Shown here: positions 9,491 to 17,708 of the stretch, piece after piece | How positions within the stretch are numbered: the first letter of the stretch is position 1 | How the letters are laid out: the number at the start of each line of letters is the position of its first letter | Assembly (NCBI RefSeq): GCF_010435915.1 | Contig: NZ_JAAFZH010000016.1 | Span: 1-64,000, forward strand | Length of the DNA: 64,000 bases | From: Spirosoma terrae | GTDB taxonomy: Bacteria; Bacteroidota; Bacteroidia; Cytophagales; Spirosomataceae | Direction of reading: 5' to 3' | Position numbers and translations under genes: made by a program | The notes under the pieces: model-generated | Told to the model about the DNA's origin: nothing | Database searches by the model: none | The model's input: only the letters and a program-made list of their open reading frames with translations

Positions 9491-9521
9491 AAAAGCCAGA
9501 ACACTGCTGGCTCTGGCTTTT
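9491..9521 (-). terminator. Rho-independent terminator of the DoxX-like gene
   Basis: A perfect 10-bp stem, AAAAGCCAGA with TCTGGCTTTT, has an 11-base loop. It lies about 30 bp past the stop codon of the leftward DoxX-like gene and ends in T residues on the minus strand. Confidence 0.75.
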
Positions 9522-9549
9522 ATAGCAAGTTGTGTAACTGATTGTCTCT

Positions 9550-9939
9550 TTACACATTATCAGTACTTTTCAAAGCCCAGTACACGAGTGCTGGCTGAAA
9601 AAATAGACGCACGAGTCGCTTGGTATCGGTATCCAGCCCAAACGCGCTCCGTTTGTTGACGTACTGCGAAATATTACCAGGAAAAATAGCCGTAAAAAAA
9701 GTGGCCGCCACTTTTCCTACCAGCTCCTGATTCTTGTCGTTGGCCAGCAACAAACTCCCTCCCAGCGCCATTTCAGCAATACCGGAATAGACAACCGTAT
9801 CGTCTTTTTCCAGCGGTACCCAATCAGGCACCTGTGCTCTAAAATCTTTCCGGGCGAAAGTTAGATGGCTTAATCCGGCCAGAAACAGGGTTCCTCCCAA
9901 CGTCATTCTGGCTATCTTTTTTGCAGTTTTCTCGTTCAT
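9550..9939 (-). CDS. DoxX-like membrane protein
   Basis: The 129-residue protein starts at MNEKTAKKIARM and carries four hydrophobic stretches. The arrangement (GGTLFLAGLSHLTF... Y SGIAEMALGGSLLLA... FFTAIFPGNISQYV... LFFQPALVYWAL) is typical of DoxX-like proteins. An upstream start at 9969 would add ten residues without membrane character, so 9939 is preferred. DoxX-like proteins are often tied to redox or stress functions, but no specific role can be assigned here. The gene appears to be transcribed alone and ends at a terminator. Confidence 0.75.
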   Translation of the reverse strand: MNEKTAKKIARMTLGGTLFLAGLSHLTFARKDFRAQVPDWVPLEKDDTVVYSGIAEMALGGSLLLANDKNQELVGKVAATFFTAIFPGNISQYVNKRSAFGLDTDTKRLVRLFFQPALVYWALKSTDNV

Positions 9940-10128
9940 GATCAGTTTATCGGCTGCCCACATCTCCATTTGTCAGCGACGGGTATTTCGATAGTCTATT
10001 AGATAACTGCATTATGCTTTCAGGGTTTTATTGACCATAGCCTACCTGACTGAACTTTTTGACTCACGCTTTATTGTACGGCAGACGAATACGAACCAAA
10101 AAGGTTTTTTATTGGCCTATATAGCTAA

Positions 10129-10542
10129 TTATAGCTTGCTTTCAGCCCCATAAACCTTGTTAAAAAAGGTGTCAACTTTATGCTGGTCTTCAGGGAAATT
10201 ATAAACCTCGACAATTTGTCCTTCGCTTATTTTCCACAGCAGACAGGACATCGAATTCAGGGGATCGATACCTTCGAGCGAACTCCAGTTTTGATGGCAG
10301 TCAATTACATACTGATCATTAACGCCCATAATTATCGGGCTTGCCTGAAAAGCAGCCTTGCCTAATTGCTTAAAGTAAGCCAACACCTCTTTAACACCCG
10401 TTTTTATACCACTTAATGGATGATTACCTGGAATGTGCCACTGGATAGTCGGTGAAAAAATTGATTCGACAGCAGAAAGATCATTGGCGGCATAGGCCTG
10501 AAAAAAGCGATTAATCAATTCTATATTAGGATGTGATTCCAT
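10129..10542 (-). CDS. NTF2-like (SnoaL-type) protein
   Basis: The 137-residue product has the NTF2-fold pattern: an opening helix pair (IELINRFFQAYAANDLSAVESIF), a strand with WHIPG, then G-containing strands ending in FPEDQHKVDTFF. SnoaL-like proteins are small cone-shaped enzymes or binding proteins; the ligand here is unknown. It is transcribed divergently from an AraC-family regulator across about 95 bp, so that regulator is a good candidate for controlling it. Confidence 0.75.
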   Translation of the reverse strand: MESHPNIELINRFFQAYAANDLSAVESIFSPTIQWHIPGNHPLSGIKTGVKEVLAYFKQLGKAAFQASPIIMGVNDQYVIDCHQNWSSLEGIDPLNSMSCLLWKISEGQIVEVYNFPEDQHKVDTFFNKVYGAESKL

Positions 10543-10637
10543 GGATACTAAAGTCTCTGATTAGTTGTCTGGCAAAGCTAGTTGCTTTTAACTTTGAGAA
10601 ATTATGCAAAAAAGACTAGTTTTTGTTAGTATCGGCC

Positions 10638-11450
10638 ATGTATAGCCAACCCGTAAGTTGCTCCTCAATTATTGCGCAAACGACGCGTCCGTTTGTCAGT
10701 TTTCATCAACAACTTGGCTGTTTTCATTCGGATTGGCACCAGCACAAGTGGGGGCAATTTATTTATGCTGAAAAAGGGTGTATTCACATCAATAGCCGCG
10801 AAAAACACATCTTGATTCCGGGCTGGTATGGCGTGTGGGTTCCTGCCAATACTGAACATCAAATCTGGTCCAATCATTCTCAGCTGAGTATCCGATCCGT
10901 TTGCTTTCCGGTAACCGACAATGTTGCGTCGCTGCACCAATCGATTGTCGTATTTCCAATATCCAGCCTACTACGAGAAATGATTCATTACACCGAAAAG
11001 TGGAGCCACGGACCGAATAATGATGGCCAGGCACTCACATTTTTGCGGGCCTTTCAGGACTTGCTACCCGAAGCGATTGAAAAGTCAATAGTAACCCAAC
11101 TTCCTTCTACCAACCATCAAAAGCTGCTGCCAGTTATTACGTATATTCACGCCCATTTAGCCCAGCCGATTAGCTTTATGTGGTTAGCCAGCGAGTTCGG
11201 CTTTTCGGCACGTACGCTGAGTAGACTTTTTACCCAGCAATTAGGTACATCATTTTCTAGTTATTGCAAAATAGCCCGCATTATGCGCGCACTGGAGTTG
11301 ATCGAGATAGGTTGTGACAACGTATCGCAGTTGGCCGCTGCTGTTGGCTACGAAAGCCTGGCTACGTTCAGTAATAACTTTTTAGAAATTTGTGGTCATC
11401 GGCCTTTACAGTTTATTCGTAGTAAGCGAACGAAGTGGCTTACCAGGTAA
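10638..11450 (+). CDS. AraC-family transcription regulator
   Basis: The 270-residue protein has an N-terminal cupin-like sensor (HQHKWGQFIYAEKG, then LIPGWYGVWVPANTEHQI, about residues 30-85). The C-terminal AraC pair of helix-turn-helix motifs, about 165-265, includes FGFSARTLSRLF and VGYESLATFSNNF. The ATG at 10638 is preferred over a TTG at 10623. Proteins of this layout bind a small molecule in the cupin and activate a nearby promoter. The divergent NTF2-like gene is the most likely target. Confidence 0.85.
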   Translation: MYSQPVSCSSIIAQTTRPFVSFHQQLGCFHSDWHQHKWGQFIYAEKGCIHINSREKHILIPGWYGVWVPANTEHQIWSNHSQLSIRSVCFPVTDNVASLHQSIVVFPISSLLREMIHYTEKWSHGPNNDGQALTFLRAFQDLLPEAIEKSIVTQLPSTNHQKLLPVITYIHAHLAQPISFMWLASEFGFSARTLSRLFTQQLGTSFSSYCKIARIMRALELIEIGCDNVSQLAAAVGYESLATFSNNFLEICGHRPLQFIRSKRTKWLTR

Positions 11451-11542
11451 TAGAAAACAAGCAGTCCTGGTTAGCGACCTGAATCCTATAAATCGTTCAA
11501 GCTGTATCTTAGCACAACCAGATTTTAATCCAGAGTATTCTT

Positions 11543-11941
11543 ATGAAACGTTTTAGCCTGTTCCTGACCCTGCTCGTTGGTCTCACTACGTTCACGTTTG
11601 CCCAGCAAAAATCCGTGGAGGACGAAAAATTTGTGTTCCTCAATAATGGTGCAACCATTGGCATGATCACAAAATCAGTATTGAAAGCCGATAAACAACG
11701 GCTTAAACTAACCGATCAGCAGCTACCTAAAGCCCGCCAGGTTATTCTGGATGCTGTTGTCAAGTACAACGATGGCGTAAAAAAGCTGAAATCGACGGGC
11801 ATGAATCAGAAGAAACTACGCACTCTGGCTGTTGGTATTGAAGATGATAAAGTACGTGCCTATAAATCAATTCTTACGCCCGACCAATACAATACGCTGG
11901 TTACGCAGCACAAAAAGGTATACCCCGAGAGTAAAGTATAG
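11543..11941 (+). CDS. Small secreted protein, unknown function
   Basis: The 132-residue protein has a Sec signal peptide (MKRFSLFLTLLVGLTTFTFAQ) followed by a helical, Lys-rich body (LKLTDQQLPKARQVILDAVVKYNDGVKKLKSTG). The spacing of helices and a late LTPDQYNTLV resemble small periplasmic Spy/CpxP-like or heavy-metal-resistance helix-hairpin proteins, but the match is only by general appearance. It converges with the ECF sigma-factor gene 9 bp downstream. Confidence 0.7.
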   Translation: MKRFSLFLTLLVGLTTFTFAQQKSVEDEKFVFLNNGATIGMITKSVLKADKQRLKLTDQQLPKARQVILDAVVKYNDGVKKLKSTGMNQKKLRTLAVGIEDDKVRAYKSILTPDQYNTLVTQHKKVYPESKV

Positions 11942-11950
11942 CGACCGAAA

Positions 11951-12562
11951 CTACAGCCTGGATTGGCTCCCCGAAAACACATGAGCAGGCAGTTGACTCC
12001 GCAATTGGGTTATAGCCCGATACAGGAAATTAGCAACTGTCTGCTTTTCAATAGCCATAGCCCGCGCAATATCGTCGTTCGACAAGCCTTCGTAAAACTT
12101 AAGCACAACGACTTCCTGCTGCCGTTTAGGCAGCAGCCCAACAGCCTGCCTGATCGTATAGTTCGCTTCCCTGATTGTTTCGCCAGCAATCCATTCCACT
12201 TCGGCTGTTATACCATCCGTAAAGCCGATTTCCAGTTCAAATGTTTCTTCCTCAGCCAACCGCCAAGTCTGCTCCCGACGTAATTTTCGTAACAAATTAT
12301 ACCGTAGCGCTTTCACCAGATAGATCGTTACGTAGGGAGTTTCGGCAATTGTTTTCCGGCGATGCCATAACTCCAGGAACAAATCCTGAACGCAATCCTT
12401 AATCAGATGCCTATCTCTGGTAAAATGGCTCCCATAGTTAAATAGTAGCCAATACCGCGCTTTGGTCAGTTGGTTAAAAGCCTCTCTGTCTCCAGTTTTG
12501 AAACGGCTCCAGAGTTGCGCCATCAACACTTCATCTTTAGGGATTGGCATTACCTTTCTCAT
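11951..12562 (-). CDS. ECF-type sigma-70 family RNA polymerase sigma factor
   Basis: The 203-residue protein has sigma region 2 (WSRFKTGDREAFNQLTK... IKDCVQDLFLELWHRR, about residues 13-75) and region 4 (LLPKRQQEVVVLKFYEG, then LSNDDIARAMAIEKQTVANFL, about 140-185). Regions 1 and 3 are absent, as expected for ECF factors. In Bacteroidota these are often paired with a FecR-like anti-sigma gene, but none is adjacent, so its partner must lie elsewhere or be missing. A near start at residue 5 or 14 is possible. Confidence 0.85.
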   Translation of the reverse strand: MRKVMPIPKDEVLMAQLWSRFKTGDREAFNQLTKARYWLLFNYGSHFTRDRHLIKDCVQDLFLELWHRRKTIAETPYVTIYLVKALRYNLLRKLRREQTWRLAEEETFELEIGFTDGITAEVEWIAGETIREANYTIRQAVGLLPKRQQEVVVLKFYEGLSNDDIARAMAIEKQTVANFLYRAITQLRSQLPAHVFSGSQSRL

Positions 12563-12944
12563 TCTTCTAATTATGATTAATCTCTATGATGCAGAACCGA
12601 CACAATACCAACTAACAGGTTCTACATAAAGTACAATTTCCTATAGTATGCTATTTAGCTAGCTAATTGCCAGATAAGCCATGCCTATTTAGCATAGACT
12701 TACTATTTTACACTAATCTAGTGGCGTAATACAAAAAGAAGAGAGAATATAGCGTGGCTAATGACTTTTTTTCTGCAAGCGTTACCGCAAACGTTTGCGG
12801 TAACGCTTGCAGAAAAACAAAGAATCTTAAAAAGATTAAATTCTTTTCGTCAATATTTGCCTTATGATTTATCGGATGTTCTTCAGCGATTTATCCGGGT
12901 AAAGCCCTTTCTTACAATAATTACATTTAGCTTCTTCGGCGGTT
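12563..12944. promoter_or_regulatory. Divergent control region of the ECF sigma and LacI genes
   Basis: The 382-bp gap between the leftward sigma-factor gene and the rightward LacI gene has no gene. It is AT-rich and centres on a 50-bp perfect palindrome, listed separately. A TACATTTA box close to the LacI start is a weak match to the Bacteroidota -7 element TAnnTTTG. Confidence 0.5.
12768..12817. promoter_or_regulatory. 50-bp perfect palindrome with three LacI-operator-like cores
   Basis: The palindrome is exact with no spacer; its axis is between 12792 and 12793. The centre reads GCAAACGTTTGC, the classic LacI/GalR-family operator shape. Two flanking cores, AAGCGTTA and its mirror TAACGCTT, have central CpG steps at 12780/81 and 12804/05, exactly 12 bp on each side of the central CpG. 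It lies 128 bp before the LacI-family gene at 12945, so autoregulation is likely. It could also form a cruciform or an RNA hairpin. Confidence 0.75.
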
Positions 12945-13979
12945 ATGAAAAACTCACCGGTCACCATAAAAGACATTGCGCGATCACTCAACATTTCCAT
13001 TTCGACCGTGTCGCGGGCTTTACGGGGTATGCCCGAAATTCATATCGACACCCGTAACGCCGTTATGCGTCTGGCCGAAGAACTAGATTATCAACCTAAT
13101 CAGCTAGCCAAAAACCTGGCCAAGAGCCGGACACGTACTATTGGCGTTATCCTCCCGAATCTGAGTTACTACTATTTCTCAGCGATGCTCAACAGCATTG
13201 AGGAGTCGGCCTTACAGGCAGGCTACAGCGTATTGGTTTGCCAGACGAATGAATCCTATCTGCGGGAGATCACCAATATTCAGAACCTGATGCGTAGCCA
13301 GGTAGAAGGTTTTATTATTTCCCTCTCCCGCGACACCGACAAGTACGAACACGTAGAACGTCTGGCCCGCAAAAATATCCCTCTGGTTCTGTTTGACCGC
13401 TACGCGGACGGCATTGATGCCTCCAAAGTAATTGTTGATAATCAGGCGGCAGCGTGTAAGGCAACCGAGCATTTGATTGAGAACGGATGCCAGCGAATTG
13501 GCTTTCTGGCGGGCCCTCCTCAACTACTGCTCAGCAATCAGCGGGTAATGGGCTACCGCGAAGCGCTGGCTAAACACGGTTTACCGATCAATGATCAGTA
13601 CGTGGTTCACTGCGACTACACTCAGGAAAACACGATTATGCAAACGCTGACCCTAATGAGCCATCCACAACCACCCGATGGTGTGGTGATGATCAGCGAC
13701 CGGGTCGCCTATCCGGCTATGTATGCCATGAGTCAGAAAGGACTGCGTATTCCCGACGACGTAGCCGTTGTCAGCTTTAACAATGAACCGGTCTCGGCCT
13801 TTTTTTCGCCAGCCCTAAGCAGCATTAGCCAGCCTATTCAGGAAATGGGTACCGAAACCGTTCGGCTACTTCTTAAACAACTCGATGCTACCGAAGACAG
13901 TCCAGCCAGCCGGGAAACCAGAATAATGGACACTCAACTGATTATTCGGGCATCGTCACTACGTTCGGCTGTTCGTTAG
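12945..13979 (+). CDS. LacI-family transcription regulator
   Basis: The 344-residue protein has an N-terminal HTH (VTIKDIARSLNISISTVSRALRG, about residues 6-28), the hinge region (YQPNQLAKNLAKSRTRTIGVI), and a periplasmic-binding-protein-like sensor domain from about residue 62 to the end. Such regulators usually bind a sugar or sugar phosphate. No obvious sugar operon is adjacent, so its targets may lie elsewhere; the upstream palindrome suggests control of its own gene and perhaps of the divergent sigma factor. The second LacI protein at 22588-23610 has the same layout. Confidence 0.9.
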   Translation: MKNSPVTIKDIARSLNISISTVSRALRGMPEIHIDTRNAVMRLAEELDYQPNQLAKNLAKSRTRTIGVILPNLSYYYFSAMLNSIEESALQAGYSVLVCQTNESYLREITNIQNLMRSQVEGFIISLSRDTDKYEHVERLARKNIPLVLFDRYADGIDASKVIVDNQAAACKATEHLIENGCQRIGFLAGPPQLLLSNQRVMGYREALAKHGLPINDQYVVHCDYTQENTIMQTLTLMSHPQPPDGVVMISDRVAYPAMYAMSQKGLRIPDDVAVVSFNNEPVSAFFSPALSSISQPIQEMGTETVRLLLKQLDATEDSPASRETRIMDTQLIIRASSLRSAVR

Positions 13980-14039
13980 TTCGCACTTGTCAGGTACTTT
14001 TGTGAACGATTTAGTGATTGCCTTTCTCCGATCTTGTCA

Positions 14040-14651
14040 ATGACCATCTGGTATCTGACCGATTTAATCGGCATATCCGTTTTTGCCATTTCGGGCGCTC
14101 TCTCCGCCCTGAGCAAAAAAATGTACCACGATCTGTTAGGTATATTTTTCATTAGTTTCCTGACAGCCATTGGCGGAGGTACGCTACGTGACATAATCAT
14201 GAATGCCCATCCGATCGTCTGGATACGTGACCCTAATTACCTGATTGTCATTAGCCTTGGAACAATCCTTGCCATTGTGTGCCGTAAGTGGTGGTTTGGT
14301 AAATTACGTCGCCCGCTGCTTCTTTTCGACACGCTCGGCGTTGGCATTTACACCATTCTGGGTATGCAGAAAGCGCTCAGTGCGGGTGTCAATACGTGGG
14401 CAGCCATGCTGCTGGGCGTCGTTTCTGCTCTGTTCGGTGGTGTTATTCGCGATACGCTGGTCAATGATCTCCCCATCATTTTCGACCGCCAGCTCTACGT
14501 AACACCCTGCCTGACAGGCGCTACACTCTATTTACTAGGCCGTTCTCTTCCTATTGACCCTACCCTCAATTTTGTTCTTGCCGCCGGTGTCATTACGTTG
14601 TTTCGGCTGGCTGCCATTCGTAACAACTGGGCACTTCCCAGCATTAAGTAG
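14040..14651 (+). CDS. TRIC-type cation channel family (UPF0126/YicG-like) protein
   Basis: The 203-residue membrane protein has seven hydrophobic segments arranged as two similar halves. Each half carries the diagnostic glycine/arginine motif: GGGTLRD in the first half and FGGVIRD in the second. Bacterial TRIC homologues are trimeric cation channels of the inner membrane; older annotations call them UPF0126. The ATG at 14040 is used instead of the TTG six bases earlier. It converges with the Lrp-type regulator gene 24 bp downstream. Confidence 0.88.
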   Translation: MTIWYLTDLIGISVFAISGALSALSKKMYHDLLGIFFISFLTAIGGGTLRDIIMNAHPIVWIRDPNYLIVISLGTILAIVCRKWWFGKLRRPLLLFDTLGVGIYTILGMQKALSAGVNTWAAMLLGVVSALFGGVIRDTLVNDLPIIFDRQLYVTPCLTGATLYLLGRSLPIDPTLNFVLAAGVITLFRLAAIRNNWALPSIK

Positions 14652-14675
14652 GAACCGTCTACTCTATTTTTCCAC

Positions 14676-15140
14676 TCAGGGAATAAAATAGCCCAGATTA
14701 TGCTTGATTTCTTTGAGTACAAACGTACTGTTTAACACGCCGATGTTCTCGATTTGAGAGAGTTTGTTTTTTACAAAATCGTGGTATTCGGGCAGACTAC
14801 CGACGTGAATTTTGAGCAGAAAATCGACCTGACCGGCCATATGATAGCACTCCTGCACTTCTTCCAGTTTCTGCACTTCTTCTTCAAACTTGTCAATAAA
14901 GGCTTTGTCGTGGTAGCGCATCGACACCTGGCAGAACGTAGTGATCGGCTGTCCTAACAAGCTTTTATCCAGAACCGCTACGTATTGCTTGATAAAACCC
15001 AGCCCTTCCAGCCGTTTGATACGCTCGTAAACCGGCGATAGCGTAAGCCCCAAATGAGCTGCCAATTCCTTTGTCGTTAGCTTCGCATCCCGCTGTACTA
15101 GTCTTAATAATTTCTTGTCAATGTCGTCCAGTGCTTCCAT
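14676..15140 (-). CDS. Lrp/AsnC-family transcription regulator
   Basis: The 154-residue protein has the family's N-terminal winged HTH (DDIDKKLLRLVQRDAKLTTK... LSPVYERIKRL, about residues 4-50). The C-terminal RAM ligand-binding domain, about 65-145, includes VQECYHMAGQVDFLLK. Lrp-family proteins sense amino acids. The gene is divergent from tdh-kbl across about 210 bp, which makes threonine, glycine or a related amino acid the likely effector and tdh-kbl the likely target. This is inference from position. Confidence 0.9.
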   Translation of the reverse strand: MEALDDIDKKLLRLVQRDAKLTTKELAAHLGLTLSPVYERIKRLEGLGFIKQYVAVLDKSLLGQPITTFCQVSMRYHDKAFIDKFEEEVQKLEEVQECYHMAGQVDFLLKIHVGSLPEYHDFVKNKLSQIENIGVLNSTFVLKEIKHNLGYFIP

Positions 15141-15266
15141 ACCGAAAATTTTCCTACAAAATCATTTTACTATAATCCTATTCAGCAATTATAACGGTTA
15201 ATTAAAAAATTGAAAGGAATTTTCACTGATTTTAATCGTATTCTATCTATTTATTAACGGCAAATA

Positions 15267-15274
15267 TACCTTTG
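15267..15274 (+). promoter_or_regulatory. Candidate -7 box of the tdh-kbl promoter
   Basis: TACCTTTG matches the Bacteroidota -7 consensus TAnnTTTG exactly and lies about 78 bp before the tdh start. The sequence between it and the divergent Lrp gene is AT-rich and could hold Lrp binding sites. No clear -33 TTTG was found at the usual spacing. Confidence 0.45.
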
Positions 15275-15351
15275 TACCGTAATTCAATTACACTTCATCA
15301 ACATAAAAGTTCGCTTGTAATACCCGTTTCCGCAGTTTCAATTTATTGGCT

Positions 15352-16314
15352 ATGAAACGAGAAAGCATTTTAGTAATCGGGGCAAATGGGCAGATTGGTA
15401 CTGCCCTCCTCCCTCTTCTTCGGACGCAGTTTGGCCAAAGCCATGTCATTGCAACCGACCTCCGCCAACCACAGTCTGACCAGGGCCTTTTCGAACTACT
15501 CGACGCGACCAAACCCGACGCCTTAACTGACGTTGTTCGCCGTTATCGCATCACCCAGATATATCATCTGGCAGCCGTGTTGTCGGCTAAAGGCGAAAGT
15601 GATCCAATCTGGGCCTGGAACCTGAACATGCAGACGGTGCTCAACGTACTGGAAGTAGCCCGGCTCCACAAGGTTAAAAAAGTATTCATTCCAAGTTCGA
15701 TTGCGGCTTTCGGCGAACATGCTCCTAAATACGACACGCCACAAATGGCGTTTCTGGACCCGGCCACGGTTTATGGGATCAGCAAAGTGGCGACCGAAAA
15801 CTGGTCGATGTACTATCATAAACGCTACGGGCTCGATGTTCGCTCGCTACGGTATCCAGGCGTAATTAGCTATCAGTCGATGCCCGGTGGCGGTACCACC
15901 GACTATGCGGTGTCCATTTACCACGAAGCCGTTCAGGGGCACAATTTTGAGTGTTTTCTGTCGGCCGATACGTTGCTGCCCATGATTTACATGGACGATG
16001 CGTTACGGGCTACGCTGGAACTGATGGATGCGCCCGAAGCCAACATTTCGGTACGTACCTCCTACAATCTGGCAGGCATGAGCTTTACGCCCGCCGAACT
16101 GACGAAAGCGATCCAGGTTCACTTTCCGGATTTTGTGACGGAGTATAAACCAGATTTTCGGCAGGCAATCGCCGATTCGTGGCCTAAAACCATCGACGAT
16201 TCGGTGGCTCAACAAGACTGGGGCTGGAAACCCGCTTTCGATCTGCCCCGCATGACCCAGGAAATGATTACCAATCTGACTCCGGTTTACCAACCGCTTG
16301 TCTCAACCCTTTAA
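15352..16314 (+). CDS. tdh: L-threonine 3-dehydrogenase, short-chain (epimerase-like) type
   Basis: The 320-residue protein is an extended SDR. It has the NAD-binding motif GANGQIG (about residues 9-15), a [10 protein letters not shown] segment, the SSIAAFGEH strand and the catalytic YGISK. This form of threonine dehydrogenase resembles UDP-galactose epimerase and occurs in Bacteroidota and animals; it oxidises L-threonine to 2-amino-3-ketobutyrate with NAD+. The assignment is strengthened by the next gene, kbl, 4 nt downstream, which uses that product. A TTG six bases earlier is less likely than the ATG chosen. Confidence 0.9.
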   Translation: MKRESILVIGANGQIGTALLPLLRTQFGQSHVIATDLRQPQSDQGLFELLDATKPDALTDVVRRYRITQIYHLAAVLSAKGESDPIWAWNLNMQTVLNVLEVARLHKVKKVFIPSSIAAFGEHAPKYDTPQMAFLDPATVYGISKVATENWSMYYHKRYGLDVRSLRYPGVISYQSMPGGGTTDYAVSIYHEAVQGHNFECFLSADTLLPMIYMDDALRATLELMDAPEANISVRTSYNLAGMSFTPAELTKAIQVHFPDFVTEYKPDFRQAIADSWPKTIDDSVAQQDWGWKPAFDLPRMTQEMITNLTPVYQPLVSTL

Positions 16315-16318
16315 TATT

Positions 16319-17527
16319 ATGTACGGAACGATCAAAGAACAACTTCAGCAGGAGCTGGACGGTATCAAAGAAGCCGGTCTGTATAAATCCGAACGGATTA
16401 TTGTATCGCCCCAGTCGTCGGTAATTGCCATTCATGGCGGGCGCGAAGTGCTGAATTTCTGCGCCAATAACTACCTCGGCCTATCGTCGCACCCCGACGT
16501 AGTGGCGGCTGCGCATGATACGTTAGATACGCACGGTTTCGGCATGTCGTCGGTGCGGTTTATCTGCGGTACGCAGGATATTCATAAAGAATTGGAACGC
16601 CGAACCGCCGAGTTCGTTGGTGCCGAAGACTGTATTCTGTACGCAGCTGCTTTCGATGCCAATGGTGGTGTTTTCGAGCCAATTCTGGGCGAGCAGGATG
16701 CGATCATTTCCGATGAACTGAACCACGCATCGATCATTGATGGCATTCGTTTGTGCAAAGCCAAGCGGTTTCGCTATAAGCACAACGATATGGCCGATCT
16801 GGAAGCCCAACTAAAAGCCGCTTCCGGTTCGCGCCGGATTCTGATTGTGACGGATGGTGCTTTCTCGATGGATGGCACAATTGCTCAACTCGACAAAATC
16901 TGCGATCTGGCCGATCAATACGGAGCCATGACAATGGTTGACGAATGTCATGCCAGTGGCTTTATCGGTAAAACTGGCCGTGGTACGCCCGAATACCGGA
17001 ACGTACTGGGACGTATCGACATCATTACGGGTACGTACGGGAAAGCACTCGGTGGCGCATCGGGTGGTTTTACGGCGGCTCGTAAGGAAATTGTCGACAT
17101 GCTACGTCAGCGGTCTCGTCCGTATTTGTTTTCCAATACGTTAGCTCCGGCTATTGTGGGTGCTTCGTTGAAAGTGCTTGATATTTTAGAGAGTTCAACG
17201 GCGTTGCGCGATAAGCTGGAATCGAACACGAAATACTTCCGCGAAGCCATGACCGCTGCCGGTTTTGATATTCTACCGGGCGAACATCCGATTGTGCCCA
17301 TCATGCTGTACGATGCCCCGCTGGCGCAAAAATTTGCCGCCCGACTGCTGGAAGAAGGTATCTACGTGATTGGCTTCTTTTACCCAGTTGTTCCAAACGG
17401 AAAAGCCCGGATTCGGGTACAGATTTCGGCAGGTCATGAACCAGAGCACCTGGAAAAAGCCGTCGCGGCTTTCACAAAAGTTGGCCAGGAACTGGGCGTT
17501 GTTCCGGCGGCAGAATTAGCGAAATAA
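16319..17527 (+). CDS. kbl: Glycine C-acetyltransferase (2-amino-3-ketobutyrate CoA ligase)
   Basis: The 402-residue PLP enzyme belongs to the alpha-oxoamine synthase family. It has [13 protein letters not shown] near the N-terminus, [12 protein letters not shown], a [10 protein letters not shown] segment for PLP contact, and the Schiff-base lysine in [13 protein letters not shown]. It converts 2-amino-3-ketobutyrate and CoA to glycine and acetyl-CoA. The ATG at 16319 is 4 nt after the tdh stop codon, so the two genes form an operon for threonine catabolism, followed by a hairpin terminator. Confidence 0.95.
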   Translation: MYGTIKEQLQQELDGIKEAGLYKSERIIVSPQSSVIAIHGGREVLNFCANNYLGLSSHPDVVAAAHDTLDTHGFGMSSVRFICGTQDIHKELERRTAEFVGAEDCILYAAAFDANGGVFEPILGEQDAIISDELNHASIIDGIRLCKAKRFRYKHNDMADLEAQLKAASGSRRILIVTDGAFSMDGTIAQLDKICDLADQYGAMTMVDECHASGFIGKTGRGTPEYRNVLGRIDIITGTYGKALGGASGGFTAARKEIVDMLRQRSRPYLFSNTLAPAIVGASLKVLDILESSTALRDKLESNTKYFREAMTAAGFDILPGEHPIVPIMLYDAPLAQKFAARLLEEGIYVIGFFYPVVPNGKARIRVQISAGHEPEHLEKAVAAFTKVGQELGVVPAAELAK

Positions 17528-17547
17528 TTACCTTCCAACTATATGTA

Positions 17548-17576
17548 ATGCGTCGATGACCTCGGTTGTCGGCGCA
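17548..17576 (+). terminator. Terminator of tdh-kbl
   Basis: A hairpin about 20 bp after kbl pairs ATGCGTCGA with the complementary TCGGCGCAT (one G-T pair) and is followed by a T-rich run. Confidence 0.65.
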
Positions 17577-17708
17577 TTTCTTTTTCAGGAATTTTCCCGG
17601 CTCCCTCCTCTGTCAAGTATAAAGTGTCTAGTCGTTTCTTTTTCACTACGTTATCTCATTTTGCCTCAGAATGGAACACGTACCTCTTAAACTCCTAAAG
17701 AACCAACG

